Of a stretch of DNA of 64,000 nucleotides, positions 1 through 10,205 are shown one piece after another. The notes beneath the pieces were generated by a model. The model was not told where the DNA came from and made no database searches. It saw only the letters and a list, made by a program, of their open reading frames with translations. Numbering within the stretch: position 1 is the stretch's first letter; the number at the start of each line of letters is the position of its first letter. Where the stretch lies: positions 8,966,501 to 9,030,500 of the forward strand of contig WPIO01000005.1 in the NCBI GenBank assembly GCA_009760855.2. Direction: 5' to 3'. A program made the translations under genes and the position numbers. Source of the stretch: Cristatella mucedo (lineage: Eukaryota > Bryozoa > Phylactolaemata > Cristatellidae).

Positions 1-149
1 GACTCTGAGCCACCTAGGCTGGTCCAGCGGTCGGGGCTCGGCCCTAGAAATTGTGGCAACACACCGTTATGCAGATAACAAGACGGGAGGTCCGTCCATT
101 ACTAAGCGTTTCCCAAGATTGAACAGGCAAAATGTGTTGACGGTATGTG

Positions 150-1640
150 CACGAATAGTCTTTTAATGAGGTGTGCTGCAATACGAAAGACAAAGTGGAG
201 CTTCTCCCAGCAACTGTTAGTCTATTTGTAATGGATCTTTATTGATTTGCGTACTTTCCTGCCCTATCGCCGTCTATTGAAATTGCACAAGGGGTGAAAA
301 CTATTCGCGAGTACAGAGAGACGTTACGTGAAAAGCGAGCTACAGTTTCGCTCGGCCAATATTGTCAGTTTTCTACGGAATGCGGTATGGGCCCCGACCA
401 TCGCTGCGATTGCTGTGCATTGCAGGCAGTTAACGAGCAAAGCAGCTTGAAATGCCACGGTTTCACTTTGGACGCAGTGAAATTGTATATGTATTGACAG
501 TTAAAGCTTCGCTTTGCCAATTTGTCGTCGACTGGCCGCCGGTTTGGGTATTGGCCGGGGCCATGGCTGTCGATTACCACTCATTGCTCGCAATTATACC
601 TGTGCGATTAGTTGAAACGATGGTGTGATTGCACTTTAAACGCAGCGTGCTGTGACAAGCAAGAAAAGCTTAACCTTGGCTCAGTCACTTTACGGGGATT
701 TGCAATGGATCATAATAGAATGCCGTATTTATTTGGGCCATTGCCATCGATTGCTATGCATCGCCTAAGAATGAGCTCACAGAGTGGTTTGAAATTATGT
801 GCGAACAGTGCAGTGAGATGTTACGTGGAATAATAATAGTTATGGTAATATTAATAATACACTTGGTAAACCGCCCTCAGAGAACTATATATCTTTCTAG
901 GCACTTTATATTCGCTGCAAGGGAAGCACGATAAAATGGTTAATGGTAGAATGCTCAATGACAACAAGCATAGCATGGTTAGCGGTGACATACACAGGAA
1001 TAAGAACTGGAGCTTGGTGAAGCCGATTTCTCAATGATTTGCCGTGGGATTTTGGTATTGGCCCTTCCTTTGCTGTTGATCGCCGTGCATTGTTCACAGT
1101 TAACGGGCGAAATAGCTTGAAAACTGTATGGTTTAACTTTAAAAACAATGAACGGTTACAAGCAATGACAATGGAAGTTTGGCGAAGTCTATTGGTGGTT
1201 TGTTTGCAGCGGATTGTAGTTCATTTCTGCTTCAAACCGAGCCATTGTCGTAGACTGCTGTGCACTGACTGCCCTCGTTTGTTCGAACGCAATTGGTCAA
1301 ATCTGATTGCAACTTAACAGATTCCTGTGTAATATGCATTCAAAATTTGAGCATTAAGCCACCGACTGTGGGACATGTTGTAGAGAAAAGCAGTGAACTT
1401 CGTTATTGGTACGGACTGTTGCTGTCGATTGCTGTGCCTTCATGGCAGCTAACAAGCAAAGCGGCTTGAAAATACTACAGTTTTACATTGAACTCAGAAA
1501 ACTGTTTTATGTAGTGAGCTTCGCACTGCCAATTTATGATCGGTTAGCGGCGAGTTGGATGTTGGCCCGGGCCATAGCTGACGATTGCAGTGCATTGCTG
1601 CTGAATGGTCTAGGCAATTTTAGTGTAGTTGTGCCAAGAG
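150..1640. repeat. Degenerate satellite, period about 160 bp (copy A)
   Basis: A diverged tandem repeat with the recurring core GCTGTCGATTGCTGTGCATT, followed by a GCAGTTAACGAGCAAAGCAG-like segment and CTTGAAA, then TTTCACTTTGAACGCAG-like sequence. Cores recur near 383, 545, 727, 1,052, 1,240, 1,407 and 1,558, in multiples of about 160-180 bp. A minus-strand LINE-A tail interrupts it near 838-1,010. The short open frames here are by-products of the repeat, not genes. Confidence 0.75.
838..1010 (-). mobile_element. LINE-A 3' end fragment (copy A)
   Basis: Reverse complement of the LINE-A tail: minus-strand reading gives the CTAGAAAGA...GTTCTCTGAGGGCG block followed by ATTATT repeats, and upstream 3' UTR similarity. 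The matching copy B fragment is at about 43,245-43,415. Inserted before the duplication. Confidence 0.65.
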
Positions 1641-1740
1641 AGCACGTGCGCTCTCTTCTGCTTCGACCGTTGCCTAACCGACCGGCATTCGGAGTGGGTG
1701 AGCGCAGCGACCTGACTGGCTGGATGAGGCATCGAAGGAA

Positions 1741-2240
1741 AGAGCAAATATTGCCTCAAGCGTTAACCACCACAGCTACCTGGTTATTGTTGAATGCCGC
1801 CAACAGCAGACAAAGCCTGCACAGGCTATCGGTGAGCTGATGACCTAGATCGGCTCGAAGCGGAAGGAAAGACAGGAGCATCCACGTCAGCTGAACCCGA
1901 AAGGACTGGCGCTGACCTTCTCCACTGTCCTTTAGCTTGTCCGACAAAGTCACCCTCTTTATGTCTCTCCCTCTCCTCTCTGGTCTCCGCCATTGTGAGA
2001 GCCACCATTCAGCCGGCAACAACCGCGGACATTTCCTCGAGCTGCTTGACTTCAAACTCAATGACGACCGGGAGCGAAAGAGTCTCTGCAGACTGAGAAG
2101 CAAATCTTCTGCATCATCGCTGGCCAGGTTCGGGCGGTTATACTTTACGAGTTCAATGATGACGACCCGTCACGTTGCTGTGCGATTTGAGCCGATGAAT
2201 CAACCAACCCAGCTAGGTAAGAGCAGCCGAGTCTCTAGGT
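1741..2240. other. Highly conserved block shared by both units (copy A)
   Basis: Aligned at a constant offset of 43,800 to 45,541-46,040. I count two mismatches over the 480 bases 1,741-2,220, whereas the next 180 bases differ at roughly 15 sites. Open frames exist on both strands (for example 1,937-2,251 plus and 2,103-1,756 minus), but the two mismatches change the amino acid in each of those frames. This looks more like a regulatory or RNA element, or recent gene conversion, than coding sequence. Function unknown. Confidence 0.5.
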
Positions 2241-3739
2241 ATGCTTTGTGAACGAAACCGGAGACGTCGAGCGATCTCTCGCTGGCCCCCTCGTAGAAAT
2301 GTCATCGACAAGGGCAGCAGGTTTTCTCAAGTCGATGCGCGAGGTCTCGGCGGCCGGCAGCCTGCATCCCAGTCAAATCGTCGTTCAGTGTCACGATAGC
2401 ACGTCCAACGTGTCCAGCGAATTCAACGCATGCAGGAACTAATTCTTTGCCTAGGATCACCGAACGCCATTTACGGCCGCTGCAACCGACATCGCCCGAA
2501 CTTGGCGATTGTCAGAAAAGCCAAGTTCATCCAATAGGTGAATGCTTTTTCGCCAAATTTTGATACGTGTCCATGCTTATTGGTGCATCGGTCAAGCTCT
2601 AGCATATCTTCGCTGCTTAAAAGGAACAGCTCGATGAGATTTCGGGCGAGTTGAGCGACGACGAAGCCAAAAATGAACCCTTTGATCACGACGCGACGGT
2701 CGAGGTCTGAATTTTTATTGTTTAACTCATGGAATAAAGCAGCGGCTCAAGCAGTTGCTCTATATTGAAGAAAATTGATTTGTTCTGCCCATGCGTACAC
2801 TGGAGGAAATGGCTTCCGGCGGGAGGGCCTAGGTTGATTTGGATAGCTGGCTACGTGCCTGGTTAGGTTTTACATTTTATTGGTTTCAGTTTGTGGGTTT
2901 AGTGTTTAGTGCTTAGGCTTCAGAGAAAAATTACTTATGTAAGTCATATCTCAGACTTTATTATTAAACTAAATATAAACAGACGCTGGAGGTCTTGTCG
3001 AGTGGTCTGCTAATGGCACTAGGCCCGTAGCAGGAGCTGACCTGTCGTTATACATGCAGGGTGCCACATTTGACAATCGGCATGTATACTCGCAGTCAAG
3101 AGCTTCCTCGCACTTCAGCCTCGCACTTCCCCACCACTCCTCTAGCCCACTTTTGCACTCGAACTTCAGTGCATAGCGTCAGTGCTTCGCACTGACCACC
3201 GGCTTCAGGTGGTTGCTTCCGGTGCTGAGATAGGCCCTCGAGCTCCCTACTAACGGCGCCAACCCGGCAGCCGCTGACGTCTACCCAACACGGCACGCAA
3301 TCGGTGAGTCCCCCCCCCCCCCCCCGGCGGAGCACCGCTCTTGTCTGGCTCCTCCTACCCCCCAGAGCGAGCGGCCAGCTCATGACGCTCACTGGCTCAT
3401 TCTCGCTCTGACTCGCTTCGCATAGATATCGGTCTCACGTAAATCAAGCAGGAAGTGAGTGCGCCCTTCTTTTGCGAGCGAGTGCATCTCTGTCGCTCGC
3501 TCGGAGGTGCAGCATCCCCATCGAGCGTGCTCTGATTTGACGACTGCTTCCGGCTTCTCGATACAGCCGCCAAAGAATGCCGCCCGTTTTCGCGAGAGCT
3601 TTAGCTTCAAGTCAAGCAGCAGGCTCAGGCTGAGTGCCAGAGCCAATACTTTTGTAGACGCTCTGCTCACAACACCCAGCATGCGACGCTCAACCGATGG
3701 CTGTGCCAGGCTCAGCAATGGCGTCTGATCGTGCACTTT
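2241..3739. other. Gene-free spacer (copy A)
   Basis: Sequence shared with 46,041-47,540 with moderate divergence. It contains a poly-C run near 3,308-3,325 (18 C here, about 12 C in copy B) and no recognisable exon. The frame at 2,248-2,442 is truncated relative to the copy B frame 46,048-46,338, which has only weak, doubtful resemblance to a protein tyrosine phosphatase core. Confidence 0.45.
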
Positions 3740-3950
3740 CATCTTTCTCTCTGTTTTTCTCTATTCTTTATTTTTAATTTGCTCCCTCTCTTTAGCAAGG
3801 TTTCTCGCTAACAGTTTCTCTTTTGTTCCTCTCTTTCTTCTCTTCCCTCTTTCTCCCCTTCTCTTTTTTCATTTCTCTCTCTCCCCTCTCACACTAGCTC
3901 TCTCTCTCTCGCTCTCTCTTTTTATTTCTCTCTCTCTCTCCCCTCTCTCA

Positions 3951-3982
<32 letters not shown>

Positions 3983-4372
3983 CTGTCTCGTTCTCTCTCT
4001 CTCTTTTTATTTCTCTCTCTCTCGCTATCTCTCCCGTCTCTCTCTATATATATGTATATATCTCTCTATCTTTCTCTCTCTCTCGCTATCTCTCCCCATC
4101 TCTCTCCCTATCTCTTTATCTTTCCCTCTCTCTCACTCTGTCTCTCTCTCGCTCAACCTCGTTCCCACTCTGTCGCTTTAACAGCTATTTGCTCTCGCTC
4201 CGCATACAAGCATGCGAACGTACCCACCCACACAGTTACCCAGCACAAACACCCCGCACTTTCATCATACTCTCTCTTTTTCTCTATTCTTTATCTCTCT
4301 CTCCCCTCTCACACTCTCTCTCTCTCTCGTTCTCTCTTTTTATTTCTCTCTCACTCGCTATCTCTCCCCTCT

Positions 4373-4410
<38 letters not shown>

Positions 4411-4430
4411 TCTCTCTTTTTCTCTGTCTC

Positions 4431-4480
<50 letters not shown>

Positions 4481-4725
4481 ATATTTCCCTCTCTCTCTCT
4501 CTCTCTCTCTCGCTCTCTCTCACTCAACCTTGTTCTCACTCTCTCGCTTTAACAGCTATTCACTCTCGCTCCTCATACATGTGGGCAAACCTGCGCACCC
4601 ACACATTTATCCTGCCCAAACATCCCGCCACACACACCCAGCAAGCATGCACACACACACACACACACAGACACGCACACACACACACACACACACGCAC
4701 ACACACACACACACACACACGCAAC
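3740..4725. repeat. CT/CA microsatellite field (copy A)
   Basis: Long imperfect CT tracts (about 3,740-4,170 and 4,260-4,540), then a short unique segment and a CA tract (about 4,640-4,722). Two internal segments beginning CTCAACCT near 4,150 and 4,524 are near copies of each other, so the field also contains a larger duplication. The Ser/Leu-rich and His/Thr-rich frames here are repeat artefacts. Confidence 0.95.
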
Positions 4726-5491
4726 CTTTTCGACAGAAATAGAGACCTATACAAATCATGTACGGTAGACCACACACGATTTTTGCTCCACGTCGCAGCT
4801 GCCTATGGGATTTCGATCGCTGTTTCTGATTGTAGGCTGCATGCAACTTTATATGAGGCGAACGACATGACGGAGGTGATCCTGCAAAAATTTAAAGTAA
4901 TGCGTTCACCGTTAGGCAGAAGCTTGTGAGCTGGACTTTTCAGTTGCGAAAGTTTCGGCCAAAGACTAAAATCCGTATTTATAGGTCACGCACTAGCAAC
5001 GCCAACCAATTGCTGCCCGAAATCCTTCCACTGAGCCCGGCTTAGGGCGCCGGTGGGCTAGATGCATTGCAATGCCTTCAGGCAATCGCGCCAGGTCGAA
5101 AGCCGACTGGCTACCCGAGTTCAATCTGTGCTATAACGCGAACTGCGCGTCGCTCGCCGGGGCCAATTCCATAGCACCCTTGACAATATCGAGTCATTAA
5201 CTCTTTCGTACGCAGCCAGCTGCTCACTAGGTAGCTTTCTGAGCTAGCTGCACGCAAATGCAGAGAGCTACTGCCTGCGGAAGATGATGCCGTGGTCGAG
5301 CGCCCCCTTGCTTCCTGCCTCGTCGCCCGGCGTAGCGGGTGCGCCCTCGACTTGAGTCGACTCGCTCGTTCTCACTGGTCGTGCTTCGAAGGCCGCCCCG
5401 AACGGACCGACGCTGAGCTACATTGTACGGCGAGGCGCTGGCGCGAAAGCAACCGAACAAAATGCGCACTGGCTGCGGAGCTGCAAACAAA

Positions 5492-5523
5492 CACGACGCG
5501 GCGAGTGCACTCGCCGCATCGTG
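5492..5523. repeat. Near-perfect 32-bp palindrome (copy A)
   Basis: Arm CACGACGCGGCGAGTG is followed directly by its reverse complement with one mismatch. It has no spacer. It could be a dimeric factor site or cruciform-prone DNA. Confidence 0.8.
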
Positions 5524-5721
5524 CGGCTGCTCGCAGCGATGGTCAGCGCCGTCCAGCGGACGCGATTTCGAGCGGCGGCGGCGGAGTTCACACTTCCTCG
5601 CCCGGCGGGTCTCGACCTCCCGCCTTCAGCCGTGCCGCCAATTAATTAACAGTCGAACTTCTCGGCGCAGAGCTGCAACCCGACTTCGTTCTCTTTCCGC
5701 CTCTCTCGACTAGCGAACCAA

Positions 5722-5762
5722 ACGCCAGGCAGATCACAAAGGGTTCATTAGCTGCCTGGCGT
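5722..5762. repeat. Inverted repeat, 11-bp arms (copy A)
   Basis: ACGCCAGGCAG at 5,722-5,732 and CTGCCTGGCGT at 5,752-5,762, with a 19-base spacer. Both arms are unchanged in copy B. Confidence 0.75.
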
Positions 5763-6556
5763 AAGGGCGCCGAGGCGTTAGGTCGGTGACCGACGGCTTA
5801 TAGAACGCGCCGAGGGCGAGGTCATTTTTAATTTTAATGCGTCGCGGTCCAAACATGCGCCGCCATGCGAAGCCGCTGGCTTAACCGCAGTAATAGTGGC
5901 GGGAAAACCCGAGGACACCTCAGATTTCGCCAAGCAGCTTAAGCTCGGCTTTGATAAGCACTTGTAGCTGCCGCTGCGTTTACGAAGGAGAATGATTACG
6001 GTTGTTTAAAATACAGTGATAAGGTATTCTAGGAAACTTCGAGAGAGTGACTGATAGCACGGGGTTTTCTTCAAGAGAGTTGCTGATAGTACGGTTTTTT
6101 TTATTAGTTCCGTTGGACTTTAAATCTCGTCAGATCCCGGCGGAGTATTAAGTTCGCAGGAGTGCCGCTCGGCGTCGAGCTCAGACGCACCTGACATACT
6201 GGCACGTCACTGTCGACGCGGCGGCACCGGTGCTCCGGGAAAAAAAAAAAAGCCGAAAGGGCCAGCTGCAGCGTAGCTAGCCGTGCGGCGCAACTCTGTC
6301 CTACAATTTACTGCCAGATTTGCAAGCTCAAAGAGTTCGAGGCCTCGATGCAGGTGCGCGCGCTCTCCCAGCCGCTTTGCCCTGGGCTCTATTCGGTGAT
6401 GGGGGGACAGCGTGCGCACGTAGTTCCGGATAGGCTCGCAGAGCGAGGCTTGGGCGAGCGCGACTGACTGCGGCGGCGGCGCTCGCTCCTTGGCCGCTCC
6501 GAGCGCCGCCGCCGCTTTCAGCCGAGCTCGGCTCCTCCGCTCGCTGTCTTGTGATG

Positions 6557-6571
6557 CGCGCCACCTGCTGG
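6557..6571 (-). promoter_or_regulatory. CTCF-like motif (copy A)
   Basis: Minus strand reads CCAGCAGGTGGCGCG, which fits the CTCF core consensus CCASYAGRKGGCRS at every position. It lies inside the CpG-rich stretch. CTCF is a conserved insulator protein in many bilaterians. Occupancy is inference. Confidence 0.5.
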
Positions 6572-6913
6572 CGTCGAAATCTCTCATTCTGTCGCATGCG
6601 CCGCGCGACTTTCCAGCAGCGCTGTACGGCACGCAGCGCTCTCGCTTACTCGGCACGCTCGACGCTGGCGCCAAGTTCGAATTGAGTCGGTCGCTCGTCG
6701 GGAGCGCGTCGGCGTGGCGCGCCAGCGATCCGCGCCGTTCAGCGGGCCAGCCGGCTCCCGGCGGGAGTGGTGGCGGCGACAATGAACGCGCTAGCATTCC
6801 GAGACCGCCGCGCACACGCGGTCTTTACCGAAACGATGCGACCGCAGTTTGCCGAGCGAGTGTCTGGCGGCTTAAAAAATCTTAGCGCGGAACCGACCCC
6901 TCGCCGCACTCAC

Positions 6914-7365
6914 CTCTCTGCACCCATGCTGACGTCGTTGTAGCCGCCGCTGCCGCCAGCACTCGGACAAAGCTGAGCAGAGCTCAGCGATTCGGAGACG
7001 CGCTTCACATGCTCGACGAAGGGAGCGACAGAGCGAGGCGCTGCCGCTGCCGCGCAGCGTCGGTCTTCCGGCGCCATTCGGTGCCGCGCGCGAGTCGCGC
7101 TGCCCCGGCGCCTGTCCTCCAACCCCCGACCACCCGACCTACGACCCGTGCATGCAAATGCCGCATTAGTCGCGGCGGCTCGCCCGGTGCGAGGCCGTTC
7201 TGAGCGCATCGTCGGGGCGCGCGCGTTGCCGTCCAGTGCCGCTAGCAGTGCGGCGCTGCTCCGCGAACTGGCAGAGTGCAGGCTTGGGTGCGACGCAGCA
7301 CGACCGCTCCGGGTGAGCGGTGGACTGTCGGAAGAGTTCCTTTTCTCAGTTCCTGCGCTGCCCAT
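6914..7365 (-). other. Candidate first exon with strong splice donor (copy A)
   Basis: On the minus strand a short ATG frame (6,927-6,914, MGAER-type) runs into a textbook donor GTGAGT at 6,913-6,908, in CpG-rich DNA resembling a promoter. The donor and ATG are kept in copy B. No downstream exon is recognised, so this may be an untranslated first exon or a chance match. Confidence 0.25.
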
Positions 7366-7440
7366 CAGCGGGAGAGTTTAATGAAGCCGCATTTTTAGGG
7401 ACAACAATAATCGAGAAAAAAAGATATTAACTTGTATGAG

Positions 7441-7511
7441 CGCAATATATTCATTATATATATATGTGTGTGTGTGCGTGTGCGTGTGCGTATCTATCTA
7501 TCTCTCTCTCT

Positions 7512-7560
<49 letters not shown>
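7441..7560. repeat. GT/CT/AT microsatellite (copy A)
   Basis: A short GT tract (about 7,463-7,490), CT tract (about 7,497-7,512) and uninterrupted AT tract (7,514-7,559). Confidence 0.95.
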
Positions 7561-7562
<2 letters not shown>

Positions 7563-7799
7563 CACGTCTCTGCCCGTGTCGGCGAGTGAGAATACGCTTT
7601 CCTAAGCACTCTTAGTTTGCTGTCGAGTCCGGAGCTCTGTACAGCCTCCATACCGACAGCACTTTCTGGAAGCGCGTGGCACGGGTGCACCGCAGCCGTA
7701 ATAAATTTATTAATTTATTATCGCTTTTTTGCCACCATTTTTAATTATTAATGCCTCGTCTTATCAGAAGGCACCCATATATATGTCGACGCCCTACGG

Positions 7800-7984
7800 C
7801 AGTGGTTCTCAACATTCCTAATGCCGCGACCCTTGAGTACAGTTTCTCATGTTGTGGCGACCCCAACCATAAAATTAACCCGGCCAGTGAACGTAACTCG
7901 GCTAATAATACGGTCTTGGGTGACCCTTGTGGAAGGGTTATTCGACTACCAAAGGGGTCGCGACCGACAGGTTGAGAACCGCTG
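7800..7984 (+). mobile_element. SPIN-like hAT miniature element (copy A)
   Basis: A 185-bp element whose ends are inverted repeats: CAGTGGTTCTCAACATTCC at the left, and GTTGAGAACCGCTG preceded by GGGGTCGCGACC at the right. Internal words such as CATGTTGTGGCGACCCC and ACCATAAAATT match what I recall of the SPIN (Space Invader) hAT family. It is far too short for a transposase, so it is non-autonomous. Flanking CCCTACGG and (copy B) CCCTGCGA agree at 6 of 8 positions, as expected for a decayed 8-bp target duplication. Confidence 0.8.
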
Positions 7985-9540
7985 CCCAGCAAAGTCGCTA
8001 CGCCACGCCATAGGCGTCGAAGCGGGGAGATTCTTCGCCGTCCCGCCCGCCTCGCCGCTACGCGCTTCTGAGCTGCGCTCCGCCACCGCCGTTGGTGCAT
8101 CGTCGCCGGTGTGCAGCTGGGGGGCTGGGTTTGGGGACTATGAGAAAGCTACACACGTCTCTCTCTCTCTTGCTAGGAGACGGTCGCCGTGCTGGCTGCA
8201 CGCGCTGCGTCGCCGCACTGGCACGTGAGAATCGGACGCAGCAGAAGCCCCGGCATAGGGATTCGTGCGCGCGGCTGCGGAGCGGCGAATAACGAAGAAC
8301 AGTTAATGGCGATGCCCCACAAACGCGCTGGCGTAATGGTGACCGCTGTATTTATACGCTGGTGAAGCAGATGACACAACGAGAGTACGTTCTAGTGGTC
8401 GAACCCATCGGGAGTGTTGTTTTAGAGCACGCGACACGAAGAGAAAGAGAAAATTAAGTGTATAGCATTCTCCCTGGCCGACGCACTAGCAATAAGTGAA
8501 AATGCAAGGCCAGGATAGGTCACGTGCTTGCCGGCTGGGCCGCGGAAAGCTCATTGGGGGCGAAACCACGCTCTAGCGATGACGCGTGCACGCCGCGCAC
8601 CGCTGCAGCCTCTGCCTCCGTCGAGCGGTCGGCGACGGTTGTGCGAACCACACTTCCACCCCTCAGGCCCACCAACGTCGGGCTCTACGGCTCCGGGTGA
8701 GTCACCGCCCCCACCAACCGGGCAGCAGCGCCGTCGGTGGCGGTCGATGCTCCGCGTCGGCCGCTATCTGCATCTCGCAGCCCCTCTCGCACGTCGGGAT
8801 ACGCCGCTCGCAGCGGCGGCATGTCAGAGCTCTGGCGGCGCCAAGCAGGCGCCCGCTTCTAGTGCGGGGATCTGGCGTGCGTGGCCGATTAAGCTACACG
8901 TCTGGCGACGCACGTTTCATTCCGCCCGTCCGCTATATCACTGCCAGCTTCGTCTGATGGTATCCAACGTCTGCACACTTCTCGCCCCTACTTTTCTGCG
9001 CGAGAAATTCAAGACATAAAACCAACCGAAAGCCATCCGCTGCGGTACTAAGCTCCGAAAAAGAGTTTCCCGCAAGAGGGAAACGATCCAGCATCCTTCG
9101 CACGAACGGTCCAGCACTCTACCGAATGACCTTGCGAGACTAATCGTGAATAGGCGCTAAATTGCGACCTTTAAATACTAGCCTTAAAATTTCCGCACAC
9201 GCGCTCGAGCCGAATGTCGTTGTCCTGCGGGAGTTAAAGCGTACGCTTACAATTTCCCGTTGGGCTTCGAGCTGCAGCCATTATGCTTGCTTCGGTCGGC
9301 GACCAGAGGGAGCATTCACTGAGTGACTTCCGCCGCGGGTCCGGGCAAGAAGGCCACGCACACGCGCTTGCGCTCCAGGGAAAAGCGGCACATGGCTGAA
9401 CGTACTATAGCAGCGGATGCAAGTAACGCTGCAGTTTCAAAGCGCAGCGAGACCGAACGCCTTCTGCCGCGAGACTGAGCTCCGAAAAAAAAAGAGTTTC
9501 CCCTCCAGCGTCATAATGATCTAGAAGTCTGATGTCTGCT
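7985..9540. other. CpG-rich spacer right of the SPIN-like element (copy A)
   Basis: Shared with 52,235-53,780. No recognisable exon, RNA or repeat family. The longest frames (8,528-9,019 and 8,586-8,957, plus) overlap in different frames and are not preserved at full length in copy B. Confidence 0.4.
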
Positions 9541-9680
9541 GGCTACCGAATGCGTACCGTAAGCCGCTTGTTGTCATTGAGCATGCTACTAATAGTCATT
9601 AGATGATGCTTTTTTGCAACTAATGTAAAGTCAGTTCCCTGAGAGCGCTACAAAAAGGTAATATTATTATTTCTATTGTT
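9541..9680 (+). mobile_element. LINE-B tail fused to LINE-A tail by deletion (copy A)
   Basis: Starts with the LINE-B 3' segment GGCTACCGAATGCGTACCG and switches at CCGCTTG into a LINE-A 3' end (CATTGAGCATGCTAC ... CCTGAGAGCGCTAC). In copy B these two points are separated by 1,376 more bases. Confidence 0.7.
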
Positions 9681-9689
9681 AAGATTATT

Positions 9690-10205
9690 ACAACCTTGGA
9701 GCCTATAGTCCGGTCTTTGGGAGGCCAGTGCATGGCGGGGACAATATGTGAAATAGGGCAATTTGCACTTTCGCAGCAGACAAGGCTAGCTGTAGAGTTT
9801 GGCGCCCGTGACTTGGAGACAAGCCGGTATTGTTCCTCAGATAACCCGCCGGCGAAAAGCTTTTGGACGTACCTCAGGGACGGGCTGTTAGCTGCAGTTC
9901 AGCAGCCTGCCATAAATAAGCCACGGTTTCACCAATCCTTGCACTAAACTTAAATATTTTCCGATCTAGCCTTCGTTTCGTATGCATCATTTGCTTGAAC
10001 TTTATCTTCAGCTTGAGTAAATATCACTACAGAATTTGCTTCATTTCATTCACAAATAATAACAAATGTGTTGGACTCGGCAATGCCTACGCCCCTGTGA
10101 AATTTCCCTTTTTTCGTGCATGCTTTGCGCGCATACCTTCATCGGCTGAAGTATTTTATGGCTCACTGAAAGTGTGTAACATGCGCAGGAAATGAAAGCC
10201 AAGTC
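9690..10205. other. Unassigned spacer (copy A)
   Basis: Shared with 55,305-55,850. An 83-codon plus-strand frame (9,696-9,947, starting at TTG) is preserved in length in copy B, but its differences mostly change residues and it has no family resemblance. I do not call it a gene. Confidence 0.35.

Larger units (their letters stand above)
4930..7440. other. CpG-rich stretch (copy A)
   Basis: Sequence from here to about 9,500 is markedly richer in G, C and CpG than the flanks, with GCCGCC and GCGGCGG runs, and is shared with copy B. It holds the palindrome at 5,492-5,523, the inverted repeat at 5,722-5,762, the CTCF-like motif at 6,557-6,571 and a candidate minus-strand first exon ending at 6,914. 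Long open frames such as 6,815-6,207 minus follow from high GC and are not conserved in copy B. Probably a promoter or insulator region. Confidence 0.5.

Noticed and set aside
4052..4929. Overlapping Ser/Leu- and His/Thr-rich open frames
   Set aside because: They are translations of CT and CA dinucleotide repeats in several frames at once; the same occurs at 47,620-48,596.
6207..6885. Long GC-rich open frames on both strands (202 and 131 codons)
   Set aside because: High GC suppresses stop codons; the frames are shifted or broken in copy B and have no domain resemblance.
7741..8228. Open frames over the SPIN-like element
   Set aside because: They cover the terminal inverted repeats of a non-autonomous element, are not conserved in length in copy B, and do not resemble a hAT transposase.
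9696..9947. 83-codon frame kept in both copies (also 55,311-55,562)
   Set aside because: No ATG start, no recognised family, and A/B differences are mostly amino-acid-changing; weak evidence for coding.
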